Positions 49,144 through 57,194 of a stretch of 64,000 nt of DNA are shown piece by piece. The translations under genes were made by a program, and so were the position numbers. Positions within the stretch are counted from its first letter, which is position 1. Each line of letters opens with the position of its first letter. The notes beneath the pieces were generated by a model that was given only the letters and a program-made list of their open reading frames with translations, had not been told where the DNA came from and did not search any database. Source of the stretch: Bacillus infantis NRRL B-14911 (lineage in GTDB: Bacteria > Bacillota > Bacilli > Bacillales > Cytobacillaceae); contig NC_022524.1 in NCBI RefSeq assembly GCF_000473245.1, positions 272,501-336,500 on the forward strand, read 5' to 3'.

Positions 49144-49581
49144 CTATTCCAGGAAGAAGCTGTTCACAGGCACCTCCGACAGGGCAATATGGGTGACTGT
49201 TCCTGCATAAGGTGTAATTTCATTGATGAATCCTTCAATATCCTCAAGCTTTTTCAGTCTCAGCTTGACGAGATAGCAGGCCTGGCCGGCTATACGGGAG
49301 CAGAATTCCGCGTTGGGGACCTCAGCTATTTTTTCCCTGAACTTCTGATAATCTCCTTGCCGCAAGGTGACTTCTACAAAACATTCAATCCCATATCCGA
49401 GTTTTTTATAGTCAATGGAAATGGTGTATCCTTTGATGATTTCCTCACTTTCCAGGCGTCTGACGCGTTCTGTGACTGAAGGGGCTGAAAGGTTTACTTT
49501 CTTTGCCAGCTCCCTCATTGATTGCCGGCCGTTTCTCTCCAGCTCCTGCAAAATACGCTTGTCTGTCTCATCGATTATCAT
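49144..49581 (-). CDS. Lrp/AsnC family regulator
   Basis: 145 residues. The N-terminal winged helix (about residues 3-60: IDETDKRILQELERNGRQSM, then LAKKVNLSAPSVTERVRRLE) is typical. The C-terminal RAM domain (about 65-140), which in this family binds amino acids and forms octamers, is present. AAGGAGG precedes the ATG. It is divergent from the AhpD-like/isochorismatase operon, which it may control through the inverted repeat in between. Confidence 0.88.
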   Translation of the reverse strand: MIIDETDKRILQELERNGRQSMRELAKKVNLSAPSVTERVRRLESEEIIKGYTISIDYKKLGYGIECFVEVTLRQGDYQKFREKIAEVPNAEFCSRIAGQACYLVKLRLKKLEDIEGFINEITPYAGTVTHIALSEVPVNSFFLE

Positions 49582-49614
49582 TTGTAAGCCTCCTTGGTAG
49601 AAACATATTTCATT

Positions 49615-49644
49615 TGAAACGAGTATCGGTAAAAGCTGGTTTCA
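49615..49644. promoter_or_regulatory. inverted repeat in the lrp/AhpD divergent region
   Basis: TGAAAC (49615-49620) and GTTTCA (49639-49644) are perfect arms, 18 nt apart; with flanks ATTTGAAAC and GTTTCATAT 8 of 9 positions match. It is in the 122-nt gap between divergent genes and is a candidate site for the Lrp protein. Confidence 0.5.
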
Positions 49645-49703
49645 TATTTAATTCATTATTATTTTAATTCCTTCTATTATAAAAGCAGAAGGAGGAGTTG
49701 CAA

Positions 49704-50189
49704 ATGCCAAGAATTAAATTGAATGAAAAACAGGGGGAGACCAATTTTCAAAAAGCGCTGGCTTATGTGCCAGAAGTGGCCGCCCTGTATGATGCCCTGT
49801 ATGAGCAGCTGTGGAATGAGGAAGGAATCAGCCTGGACGTAAAAGAGAAGGTGCGTTTATATCTGGCTAATAAAAATGGATGTGCGACTTGCATGAGCCT
49901 CTCGTATACCGGCGGAATGGAACAGAATGAAGCCATCGCTTATGCTGTGGAGCACAATAATTTCTCGGATTTCTCTCATTGGGACCGGAAGCTGTTTGAT
50001 TTTCTGGAAACCTACAGATCCAATCCGCGGCTCTTAAAAGACTCGGATTTGGAGTGGCTGAAAAATTCCTATGACGAAAAGGAAATCATGAAGCTGCTGG
50101 CACTCATCAATCTTTTTGACGGCTATCATAAAATGATTGTCAGCCTTGATTTATACGATTTTTGTTCTTTAGGGAAGGAGGGTGCCTGA
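49704..50189 (+). CDS. AhpD-like / carboxymuconolactone decarboxylase-family protein
   Basis: 161 residues, mainly helical. A redox CxxC lies at Cys60-x-x-Cys63 (NGCATCMSLSY), followed by the GGMEQNEAIAYA helix, as in AhpD-like proteins. A peroxide/organic-hydroperoxide related redox role is inferred. ATG 49704 has GGAGGAG 5-6 nt upstream. Its stop overlaps the start of the next gene (TGATG). Confidence 0.75.
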   Translation: MPRIKLNEKQGETNFQKALAYVPEVAALYDALYEQLWNEEGISLDVKEKVRLYLANKNGCATCMSLSYTGGMEQNEAIAYAVEHNNFSDFSHWDRKLFDFLETYRSNPRLLKDSDLEWLKNSYDEKEIMKLLALINLFDGYHKMIVSLDLYDFCSLGKEGA

Positions 50190-50737
50190 TGGCTGTTCTG
50201 CTGTTGGTTGATATCCAGAAGGCCTTCGAGGATCTTTCCTGGGGTGAGCGGAATAATCCTGGTGCGGAAAAAGAAGCTGCAAGGCTTTTGAAGCATTGGA
50301 GAAACTGCAATCTGCCGGTGATTCACGTCCAGCATACCTCTCAAAGCAGGGAGTCTTTATTTTTCAAAGGAAGCATCGGCCATCAATTCAAGGAAGAGGT
50401 GAAGCCTGCAGCTGGGGAAAGCATTATCCAGAAAAGCGTCAACAGTGCGTTTATCGGCACGCCCCTTGAAGATTTGCTTAAAAATCTAAGAAGCAAAGAG
50501 CTTGTCATTGCCGGGCTTACCACACCCCATTGCGTTTCAACCACTGTCCGGATGGCAGCTAATCTCGGCTTTTCGGTCTGGCTGCCGGAGGATGCCTGTG
50601 CATCCTTTGAACGGAAAGGCCATGACGGCACCATCTTCTCTCCCGGTCATATTCATCAAATAGAGCTTGCCATCCTCCATGGGGAGTTTGCGGAAGTGTG
50701 TACTACTGAAAAAGTATTAAAGGAATTCCCGGCCTGA
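50189..50737 (+). CDS. isochorismatase-family cysteine hydrolase
   Basis: 182 residues with the complete triad Asp8 (LLVDIQKAF), Lys82 (IIQKSVNSAF) and Cys115 (TTPHCVSTTVR). Substrates of this family range from nicotinamide to isochorismate and N-carbamoyl compounds; none can be chosen from sequence. AAGGAGGGT lies before ATG 50189. Coupled to the AhpD-like gene. Confidence 0.85.
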   Translation: MAVLLLVDIQKAFEDLSWGERNNPGAEKEAARLLKHWRNCNLPVIHVQHTSQSRESLFFKGSIGHQFKEEVKPAAGESIIQKSVNSAFIGTPLEDLLKNLRSKELVIAGLTTPHCVSTTVRMAANLGFSVWLPEDACASFERKGHDGTIFSPGHIHQIELAILHGEFAEVCTTEKVLKEFPA

Positions 50738-50753
50738 AGAGCCGGGATTTTTT
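50727..50753 (+). terminator. terminator after the isochorismatase gene
   Basis: TCCCGGC and GCCGGGA pair perfectly around CTGAAGA (which holds the TGA stop) and are followed by six T. Confidence 0.88.
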
Positions 50754-50824
50754 GATTCCAGTGGGATCCGGAATGGGGGATGATAGAATGAAAAGGACTT
50801 TTAATTTTTTTTTTTTAAAACCTG

Positions 50825-50852
50825 TAGGGGTCTTTTATCCCGGTTTCGTCTA
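50825..50852 (+). promoter_or_regulatory. candidate ECF-type promoter of the sigma operon
   Basis: CGTCTA (50847-50852) matches the -10 of many Bacillus ECF sigma promoters. A partner -35 about 16 nt upstream would read TAGGGG; the common AACC element is farther away. If used, it implies that the sigma factor drives its own operon and that transcription begins near 50858. Confidence 0.35.
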
Positions 50853-50857
50853 TTACG

Positions 50858-51433
50858 TTGGAAGCTGCCAGAAAGGGGGAGAGAGAGATTAGCGACCAAG
50901 TTCTTATCCAGCAAGCGAAGAGCGGCAAGGAGCATGCCTTCCGGCTCCTGGTTGAAAAATACAGCAATGATTTGTTCCGGACAATCTTTGCAGTATTAAG
51001 GGACCGGAAGGAAGCGGAAGATGCCGCTCAGGAAGTGTTTATAAAAATCTATTCCTCTCTCCCCCAATATGAGGACCAGGGCTTTAAAACCTGGATCACC
51101 AGAATTGCAGTCAATCATGCTATTGATGTAAAAAGAAAGAGGGACCGGCGCAGGGAGGATTCCCTTGAGTATGCCGGATATGAGCTTCACGGCACCCAAA
51201 AAGAGGCTGTAGAGGCCGAAGTTATGAATAAGGAAAGGCGGAAGCGGGTGAGGGAAAAGCTTCACCAGCTGCCTGATAATTATCGAGATGTAATCTATGA
51301 CTTTTATATAGCTGAAAAAAGCTATCAGCAAATAGCGGAAGAACAGAATGTCCAGGTGAAGACTGTGGAGACAAAGCTCTACAGAGCGCGCTTATGGATG
51401 AGGAAGCACTGGAAGGAGGATGATTTCTCATGA
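50858..51433 (+). CDS. ECF-type RNA polymerase sigma factor
   Basis: Sigma-70 family, group 4. Up to 191 residues. Region 2 (about 22-90: AFRLLVEKYSNDLFRTIFAV, then DRKEAEDAAQEVFIKIY) and region 4 (about 130-180: LPDNYRDVIYDFYIAEKSYQ plus the AEEQNVQVKTVETKLYRARL helix-turn-helix) are clear. The start is uncertain. TTG 50858 has no ribosome site. GGGGGAGAG (50875-50883) is right for an ATT at 50888, where the family N terminus (I/M-SDQVLIQQAKSG) would begin. First of four overlapping genes. Confidence 0.88.
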   Translation: MEAARKGEREISDQVLIQQAKSGKEHAFRLLVEKYSNDLFRTIFAVLRDRKEAEDAAQEVFIKIYSSLPQYEDQGFKTWITRIAVNHAIDVKRKRDRRREDSLEYAGYELHGTQKEAVEAEVMNKERRKRVREKLHQLPDNYRDVIYDFYIAEKSYQQIAEEQNVQVKTVETKLYRARLWMRKHWKEDDFS

Positions 51434-51900
51434 AGCACTTTACGTATGAAGAGTGGAAGCGGTATGCGAATAATGAACTGGCAGAGGCGGAAAGGGAAGT
51501 TTATGAAGATCATCTGTACAGCTGTGATGAGTGCCTCGACGTCTATCTGGAGGCAGTTGCGGTAACAGAGCTGCCGCAAATGGAAAGCGGCTCAGGCTTC
51601 ACTGATCTGGTGATGGCGCAAATCTCAGCAGAAGCATTAGAGCCTGCCCAGCCTCCGGTTTATGAAGAAAAGAAGCGCAGGCCATTCTACCAGTCGCCGC
51701 TGTTCCACTACTCCCTTGCAGCGGCAATGACCATCCTGCTCATGACGACCGGTGTTTTCCAGTCGATCACCCAGTATGCTGGAGCTGTTCAGGATCCGGA
51801 TTTCCAGGAAAAGAAAACATCTGTGACAGAAGGGCTAGTGGATAAAACCTTTGCCTGGATGGATACGATCGAGAAGAAGAATAAGGAGGCAAATAAATAA
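51430..51900 (+). CDS. zinc-finger anti-sigma factor
   Basis: 156 residues. The N terminus has the ZAS pattern His-x3-Cys-x2-Cys (HLYSCDEC, about residues 28-35) that holds ECF sigma factors; one membrane helix follows (about 95-113, LAAAMTILLMTTGVF) and a short outside domain ends the protein. It should keep the sigma factor at the membrane until a signal arrives. The ATG overlaps the sigma stop by 4 nt. Confidence 0.85.
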   Translation: MKHFTYEEWKRYANNELAEAEREVYEDHLYSCDECLDVYLEAVAVTELPQMESGSGFTDLVMAQISAEALEPAQPPVYEEKKRRPFYQSPLFHYSLAAAMTILLMTTGVFQSITQYAGAVQDPDFQEKKTSVTEGLVDKTFAWMDTIEKKNKEANK

Positions 51901-53000
51901 TGAAGAAAAATCCGATTATCGCTTTTCTTTTAGCTTTTTTCCCTGGGGGAGGCCTGCTTTATCTGGGAAAGACCCTTAGAGGTTTATTTTATACAGCAGC
52001 TGTGTTCGGGCTGATGATCTTAACGGTGGCTTTGATCAGCATGTATGTTTACGGGGACGGGGCAATCATATTTGCACTGTTCGGCCTGCTGATCTATTTC
52101 GTCAACTTTATTGATACGGCCATCACTGCATCAAAGCTCTACCAGCAGGGCGGCACAGCCTTTACGGATGGCAGCGGGGCTGCCGGATCAGCTAAGCCGG
52201 CAGCAAGCCAGGAGTCGGAGCGCTTTTTTACCATCATCCTGTCCTTTGTGCCTGGTCTTGGACACTTTCAGCTGGGCCTGATGAACCGGGGTTTAACGCT
52301 CCTGACCGCTTTTCTTGGTCTTGGTGTGATGGTGCTGTTTGTGTCGGTGCTGACCCATCGAAGTGAGTTCCTTGTATTCTGGGCGATCCTGCCGGTTATT
52401 TGGGTATACGGCTTCTTTGATAGCATCCAGCAGCTGAACCGTAAGCATCGGGGAGAAGAGCTGGTGGACCGTACAATCATGGAGGATTTCGAGTCGAAGC
52501 GGGATGAAGGCAAGAAAAGCAAATCTATTGCCACATTCCTGTCCATTTTTCCGGGAGCAGGCCATCTGTATCTCGGACTGCAGCGGCGGGGCATTCAGCT
52601 GATGGCTGCCTTCCTGTTCTCCATTTATATCCTGGATGTACTTAGGCTGGGGATCTTCCTGTTCCTGATTCCGATCATCTGGTTCTACAGTTTCTTCGAC
52701 GGACTCCAGAAATCATCCAGATATGGAAATGAGCCTTTGGAGGATACGCCGATCATTTCGTATTTCATCAATCATCAGAAATGGGTGGGGATCGGCCTGG
52801 TCCTTGTAGGGCTGTACTATCTGACAACAAGCATCGTCCTTCCCGCCATTTCTCCAATGCTGTATAACATGATTGATATAGACATCCGCTATTGGTTTGA
52901 CCGCTACTTCCAGACAGGCATTGTATGCATCCTGCTGATCGGCGGCGGGCTGCGCCTCCTTCTTGGCAGCAAATCTGTAAAAGAAAAGGCGGTTGATTAA
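51900..53000 (+). CDS. membrane protein with three TM2-like repeats
   Basis: 366 residues. Three repeats share a Pro-Gly-x-Gly-x(3)-x-Leu-Gly turn: FFPGGGLLYLGKTLRG (about 14-29), FVPGLGHFQLGLMNRG (about 116-131) and FPGAGHLYLGLQRRG (about 218-232), each followed by paired membrane helices, as in TM2 domain proteins. Two more helices lie at the C terminus. Role unknown; the sigma operon context suggests envelope stress. AAGGAGG precedes the ATG, which overlaps the anti-sigma stop. Confidence 0.75.
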   Translation: MKKNPIIAFLLAFFPGGGLLYLGKTLRGLFYTAAVFGLMILTVALISMYVYGDGAIIFALFGLLIYFVNFIDTAITASKLYQQGGTAFTDGSGAAGSAKPAASQESERFFTIILSFVPGLGHFQLGLMNRGLTLLTAFLGLGVMVLFVSVLTHRSEFLVFWAILPVIWVYGFFDSIQQLNRKHRGEELVDRTIMEDFESKRDEGKKSKSIATFLSIFPGAGHLYLGLQRRGIQLMAAFLFSIYILDVLRLGIFLFLIPIIWFYSFFDGLQKSSRYGNEPLEDTPIISYFINHQKWVGIGLVLVGLYYLTTSIVLPAISPMLYNMIDIDIRYWFDRYFQTGIVCILLIGGGLRLLLGSKSVKEKAVD

Positions 53001-53007
53001 TTTGGGC

Positions 53008-53985
53008 ATGGATGAGAAAAATGAAGGGCGGAATGAAGGAATGAGGACATGGCGTGTTGGTACATTTTCCATGGGGGCGGCACTGCTTTTCCTTGGGGTT
53101 TTCCTGCTGCTTTCGCGTATGCTTGATATGGATTTCGGCTATGCCATGATGTCATGGTGGCCGATCATCCTCGTAATCCTGGGAGCGGAAATCCTGCTTT
53201 TCCTGCTTTTTTCCAAACAGGAAAAGCCTTATTTGAAATATGATTTTCTCAGCATTCTCTTTGTCGGCATTCTCGGCACGGCCGGCATCGGATTTGCGGC
53301 AGTCAGCTCAACGGGCATTCTGGATAAATTGGATGATGTGGTGAGCAGGGAAGAACGGACTATGGATCTGCCTGAGTTCACCGAAAAGCTGGATGGAAGC
53401 ATTAAGAGGGTTATTGTCCAGACCGGAAATTCCCCGATTACTATTGAAGGTGCTTCCGGGAAAGACGTTTCCATGTTTGGCACCTACAGGGCAATGACTG
53501 GCAAAAACGAAAAACTGGTTTCAAAGCCCTCAGATTATGTCAGTTCCCACCGGAACGGCGACTCGCTCTATATCACGGTCAAAGAGCTCCCGAATGAAAC
53601 AGCGGGGCCGTTTGAACGATACGCCTCCACAGATGCCACGCTCCTTATTCCTAAAGGTGTGAAGCTTGAAGTGACAGGAAGCGGCAACACGGTGACCATG
53701 AAGCCGAGGGAGCTGATGAGCGACTGGAGTGTTGAACAGGTATCCCATGTCTCCCTTTATATCCAGGAAGAAAGCAGCCTGAAGGTAAATGCCTTTGATA
53801 TAAAGGATCTTCAGGGCAGCGAGGGAGACTGGAAGGTGACAAAAGAAGAAAAGCCCTCTGCTGAAGAGGGATATGCAGATTCCGGCAGCGGCGGAAAGGA
53901 TGCAACCTACCAGTCTGGCAGCGGAGAGCACCGGATCAGCATTTCCGGCAGCTATAGTGTGAGTTTGAATACAGCTGCAGAATAA
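53008..53985 (+). CDS. LiaI/LiaF-like membrane protein
   Basis: About 325 residues. The N terminus has two to three membrane helices with the LiaI-LiaF-like pattern (GAALLFLGVFLLLS, SWWPIILVILGAEILLFLL, then about 80-100). The C-terminal 200 residues look like repeated beta strands (IKRVIVQTGNSPITIEGA, DATLLIPKGVKLEVTGSGN), as in LiaF/DUF4097 proteins. The start is uncertain: ATG 53008 is chosen; TTG 53002 fits the GGCGG site better. Last gene of the sigma operon. Likely an envelope-stress component. Confidence 0.72.
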   Translation: MDEKNEGRNEGMRTWRVGTFSMGAALLFLGVFLLLSRMLDMDFGYAMMSWWPIILVILGAEILLFLLFSKQEKPYLKYDFLSILFVGILGTAGIGFAAVSSTGILDKLDDVVSREERTMDLPEFTEKLDGSIKRVIVQTGNSPITIEGASGKDVSMFGTYRAMTGKNEKLVSKPSDYVSSHRNGDSLYITVKELPNETAGPFERYASTDATLLIPKGVKLEVTGSGNTVTMKPRELMSDWSVEQVSHVSLYIQEESSLKVNAFDIKDLQGSEGDWKVTKEEKPSAEEGYADSGSGGKDATYQSGSGEHRISISGSYSVSLNTAAE

Positions 53986-54017
53986 GATGCAAGGCCGATT
54001 GGGCCCTGCATCTTTTT
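53986..54017 (+). terminator. terminator of the ECF sigma operon
   Basis: GATGCA-A-GGCC pairs with GGCC-C-TGCATC and is followed by TTTTTG. Confidence 0.85.
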
Positions 54018-54024
54018 GTTATCC

Positions 54025-54213
54025 TTATACTTCTTGTGCGGAACTGCTTTTGATTGTTTCTTCTTTTTTAGCCTTTGCCCTCATGTACATGCCGATATTC
54101 AGGATAACAAGGATGCTCGAAACCATTAAAGAGCGGTCTGTCAGCCCGTCGCGGAAAATATAGCTGGACGCAGCCGCCAGAATAATGAGTGCTGCGAGTA
54201 ATAAATGGTGCAT
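54025..54213 (-). CDS. small membrane protein, 62 residues
   Basis: Two hydrophobic segments (about residues 2-18 and 29-45) and a charged tail (RAKAKKEETIKSSSAQEV). The start ending at 54213 has GGGAGG 8-10 nt upstream. No family recognised. It is convergent with the sigma operon and divergent from the potassium channel gene. Confidence 0.55.
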   Translation of the reverse strand: MHHLLLAALIILAAASSYIFRDGLTDRSLMVSSILVILNIGMYMRAKAKKEETIKSSSAQEV

Positions 54214-54311
54214 GATCTTATTTCCTCCCATAATGTCTTTTTCCCAAGTATACAGGCCGGAAATTTCAGCGCTGTGAACAGAACCTTACGGGAACCTTAA
54301 CAAGGCAGGAA

Positions 54312-54340
54312 TTAACAGCAGGGTGAAAATTGGGTATACT
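54312..54340 (+). promoter_or_regulatory. promoter of the Ktr gene
   Basis: TTAACA (54312-54317) and TATACT (54335-54340) with a 17-nt spacer, 37 nt before the gene. Confidence 0.75.
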
Positions 54341-54376
54341 GAAAAGACTCATACTCTTACATAACGTTGGTGAAAT

Positions 54377-55732
54377 ATGAAGACATTTATTGAAAAAGTC
54401 CTGGAGCGGTTATCTTCCGCGCAGCTGATTGTTCTGTTCTACTTATTTGCTGTTATTCTTTCGGCTGTACTGCTGGAGCTGCCGATCACCCTGAAGGAAG
54501 GCGTTGAACTGTCCTTTATAGATGCTTTTTTTACTTCAGTCAGCGCCATCAGCGTCACGGGCCTCTCCACTGTGAATGTCAGCGAGATCCTCAGTGTGCC
54601 AGGCACTTTTATCTTTGCTTTTATCCTGCAGTTCGGCGGAATAGGGATTATGACGCTTGGCACTTTTTTCTGGCTGCTTGTTGGAAAGAAAATCGGGTTA
54701 AGAAAAAGGAAGCTGATCATGACCGATCAGAATCAGTACAATCTTGCTGGACTGGTCGTGCTTATCAGGCGTATTCTTGTTATCTTTATAACCATTGAAT
54801 TAATTGGCGCCATCATTCTTGGCTTTCATTTCCTGAGGTATTTTCCTACCTGGCAGGAGGCGTTCCTTCAGGGATTCTTTGCCTCTGTCAGTGCAACGAC
54901 CAATGCGGGTTTCGATATTACAGGGCAGTCCCTGATCCCGTTTGCTGATGATTATTTTGTGCAGCTCATTAACATCATCCTGCTGATCGTCGGGGCCATC
55001 GGCTTTCCTGTATTGATTGAGATACGAGAATTTATACGGCATCGCGGTACGATTCCGTATAAGTTCACCCTTTTTACCAAAGTTACGACCGTGACCTTCT
55101 TTCTGCTGGTTGTACTGGGTACTGCGTTTATCTGCCTTTTTGAATATAATCATTTCTTTGCTGATAAATCGTGGCATGAATCCTTCTTCTACGCGCTGTT
55201 CCAATCTGTATCAACCCGGAATGGGGGGCTCGCAACCATGAATATCAGCGATTTTTCAGAGCCAACCTTGTTCTTTATCTCTATCCTGATGTTTATCGGC
55301 GCCTCTCCCAGCAGTGTCGGCGGAGGAATCAGGACAACCACCTTCGCTATCATGGTGCTGAGCATCTACACATATGCCAAGGGCAATACGCATATCAAAG
55401 TGTTTAAAAAGGAAATCATGCAGGAGGATGTAATCAAATCTTACATTGTGTTCGCAACCGCTATCCTGATTTGCAGCCTGGCAGTCATCCTGCTCACCTT
55501 CACTGATCCGAAGTTCACCTTTCTGCAGATTGCCTTTGAGGTGGCTTCTGCATTCGGGACAACCGGCCTTTCCATGGGAATTACAGCGGATCTGACGGAT
55601 GCAGGGAAAATCATCATCATCCTGCTGATGTTCATCGGGCGGATCGGCATTCTGTCCTTCCTGTTCCTGATCAGGGGAACCCCGAACAAGGAAAGATATC
55701 ATTATCCGAAGGAAAAAATCATAATTGGATAA
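54377..55732 (+). CDS. ktrD: KtrB/KtrD-type potassium channel subunit
   Basis: 451 residues, Trk/Ktr/HKT superfamily. Four M1-P-M2 repeats are seen by their pore loops: SVTGLSTVN, SATTNAGFD, SVSTRNGGLAT and AFGTTGLSMG, with the central Gly of each kept, so K+ selectivity is expected. It imports K+ together with a cytosolic RCK ring (KtrA or KtrC) not encoded nearby; it resembles B. subtilis KtrD. The choice between KtrB and KtrD is not certain. Only a weak GGTGA precedes the ATG. Confidence 0.86.
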   Translation: MKTFIEKVLERLSSAQLIVLFYLFAVILSAVLLELPITLKEGVELSFIDAFFTSVSAISVTGLSTVNVSEILSVPGTFIFAFILQFGGIGIMTLGTFFWLLVGKKIGLRKRKLIMTDQNQYNLAGLVVLIRRILVIFITIELIGAIILGFHFLRYFPTWQEAFLQGFFASVSATTNAGFDITGQSLIPFADDYFVQLINIILLIVGAIGFPVLIEIREFIRHRGTIPYKFTLFTKVTTVTFFLLVVLGTAFICLFEYNHFFADKSWHESFFYALFQSVSTRNGGLATMNISDFSEPTLFFISILMFIGASPSSVGGGIRTTTFAIMVLSIYTYAKGNTHIKVFKKEIMQEDVIKSYIVFATAILICSLAVILLTFTDPKFTFLQIAFEVASAFGTTGLSMGITADLTDAGKIIIILLMFIGRIGILSFLFLIRGTPNKERYHYPKEKIIIG

Positions 55733-55738
55733 CATACA

Positions 55739-55771
55739 GCAGCCTGCTTCGAAAGCGGGCTGCCTTTTTTT
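55739..55771 (+). terminator. terminator after the Ktr gene
   Basis: GCAGCCTGCT and AGCGGGCTGC pair (one G-T) around TCGAA and are followed by seven T. Confidence 0.88.
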
Positions 55772-55829
55772 GTTCATGAATGGGATATCTTTTCAATATA
55801 TAAATATATACACAATGGGGGGGATTGGA

Positions 55830-56348
55830 ATGATTATAAAAGCGATAGATCTTGGGCTGATGTCAGAGCATTTAATGGTGCATAAAGGTGTCCTTGGAAA
55901 GCTGGAGCTGTATTTTTGCCTGGCGGAGGATGAGAGGCTCAAACAAATACTGTATGAACAGGCTGTGGTGATGAAAAACCATGTAAATGTGATGATCAAG
56001 CTGATGAATCCAGAGACAAATGAAGGAGTGACTGCAGCCGCCCTTCAGGAACTGAAACCATTAGAAATGGTATGTACTGATACAGAGGGCAGGTTGAGCG
56101 ATCAGGAAATCGCCCTGGAAGCGAGAAACACGGCAAAGTCGATGGCCGGCACCAATTTCAGCTCGGCACTTGATATGAAAACCCCGAATGTCCGCCGCAT
56201 TCACATACAGATGGCACTTCAGCAGACAGGGATACAGGAAAGATACAGTGAACTGATTAAGGAAAAGGGCTGGGAATACGCCCCCGATTCAAACAGAGGG
56301 GAGCAGGAAGAGGCTGCCCGCCGATTCAAAGAGCTGTTTAGAGAATAA
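55830..56348 (+). CDS. CotF-like / ferritin-like spore-coat family protein
   Basis: 172 residues, mainly helical. The first part (AIDLGLMSEHLMVHKGVLGKLELYF...LKQILYEQAVVMKNHVNVMIKLMNP) resembles the helical bundle of CotF/YraD-type proteins. The remainder (about 110-172) is charged. A link to spore coat is inferred from that resemblance only. GGGGGGG lies 7 nt before ATG 55830. The last 60 nt overlap the 3' end of the minus-strand gene. Confidence 0.55.
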   Translation: MIIKAIDLGLMSEHLMVHKGVLGKLELYFCLAEDERLKQILYEQAVVMKNHVNVMIKLMNPETNEGVTAAALQELKPLEMVCTDTEGRLSDQEIALEARNTAKSMAGTNFSSALDMKTPNVRRIHIQMALQQTGIQERYSELIKEKGWEYAPDSNRGEQEEAARRFKELFRE

Positions 56349-56939
56349 GGCCTGCTGCTCTTCTAAAATCCACCATCTTACCGCATAATGGCTGTTTGGG
56401 AGGTAGGCGATCTTCAGCTTCCTTCCCTCCAGCCGTTCTTCATAATAGCTTCGGCTGATATCCATGGAATACACGTCCACCATCAAATCATCAAAAATAA
56501 GCTCCATTACAAACTCGGTGCCTGTTTCGGGATCATCGTACTCTGCCTCATCTGGAACACCTTCTACAAACAGGAACTCTTTATTTTCATAGGCATCCTT
56601 ATCCTTGTAGAGCAGATGGGCTTCGTGTATGAAATATCCCCCGGATGCGAGGAAGACTATGGTAAAAAGAGAGATAATAATTCCCCCCGACCAGCTTTCT
56701 GCAGTCCATACTAAAGCCAGGAAAGCAAGGCCTGCGCAAAGGCATATAGAGACAGCAATAATTAAGCTGAGTACCTCCGACCAGAGGAAATCGTTAATCA
56801 ATCCGGACACATCCCAAAGAACGAGCGAACAAATCAAAAAGAAAAGGCTTCCAATGCCAGAGATTGCAGTCAGCCATTCCAGGACAGACTGCGGCCTTTT
56901 AATTTTTTTGTTTTTGAAGTTCGGCTTCTTTTTCTTCAT
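56289..56939 (-). CDS. membrane protein of unknown function
   Basis: 216 residues. A basic N terminus (KKKKPNFKNKKIKRP) leads into three membrane helices (about residues 25-45, 55-80 and 87-105), then a soluble acidic domain (about 110-200) with no recognised motif. GGAGG lies 5-6 nt before the ATG ending at 56939. It is convergent with the CotF-like gene and overlaps it by 60 nt. Role unknown. Confidence 0.6.
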   Translation of the reverse strand: MKKKKPNFKNKKIKRPQSVLEWLTAISGIGSLFFLICSLVLWDVSGLINDFLWSEVLSLIIAVSICLCAGLAFLALVWTAESWSGGIIISLFTIVFLASGGYFIHEAHLLYKDKDAYENKEFLFVEGVPDEAEYDDPETGTEFVMELIFDDLMVDVYSMDISRSYYEERLEGRKLKIAYLPNSHYAVRWWILEEQQALFSKQLFESAGSLFLLPSV

Positions 56940-57087
56940 ATAAACCTCCATCTGCCTTTTTCTTTTTATACGTTAAAAAAGGAGAGAAGTTTCGTCAAGA
57001 AAAGCAGAAGGCATTCAGGGAGATCCGGAAAGCAAAGAGCACCAAATCAGGACTCTATGCATTTTAATCAAGTAAAAGATAAAATGT

Positions 57088-57139
57088 TTGAATTTTTAGA
57101 TATATATCCTTATAATTAAATAAACTAATTGGTTTATTT
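57088..57139 (+). promoter_or_regulatory. promoter with palindromic operator
   Basis: TTGAAT (57088-57093), a 17-nt spacer and TATAAT (57111-57116) form a strong promoter. Right after it AAATAAAC (57118-57125) and GTTTATTT (57132-57139) are perfect 8-bp arms with a 6-nt centre, over the start site. Palindromes of this kind bind TetR-family repressors, and the third gene of the operon encodes one. Confidence 0.7.
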
Positions 57140-57194
57140 AATGGGGAAACAGGGAAACACAATGCGGTTGTTTTAAGAAAAGCGGGTGAGAAAG

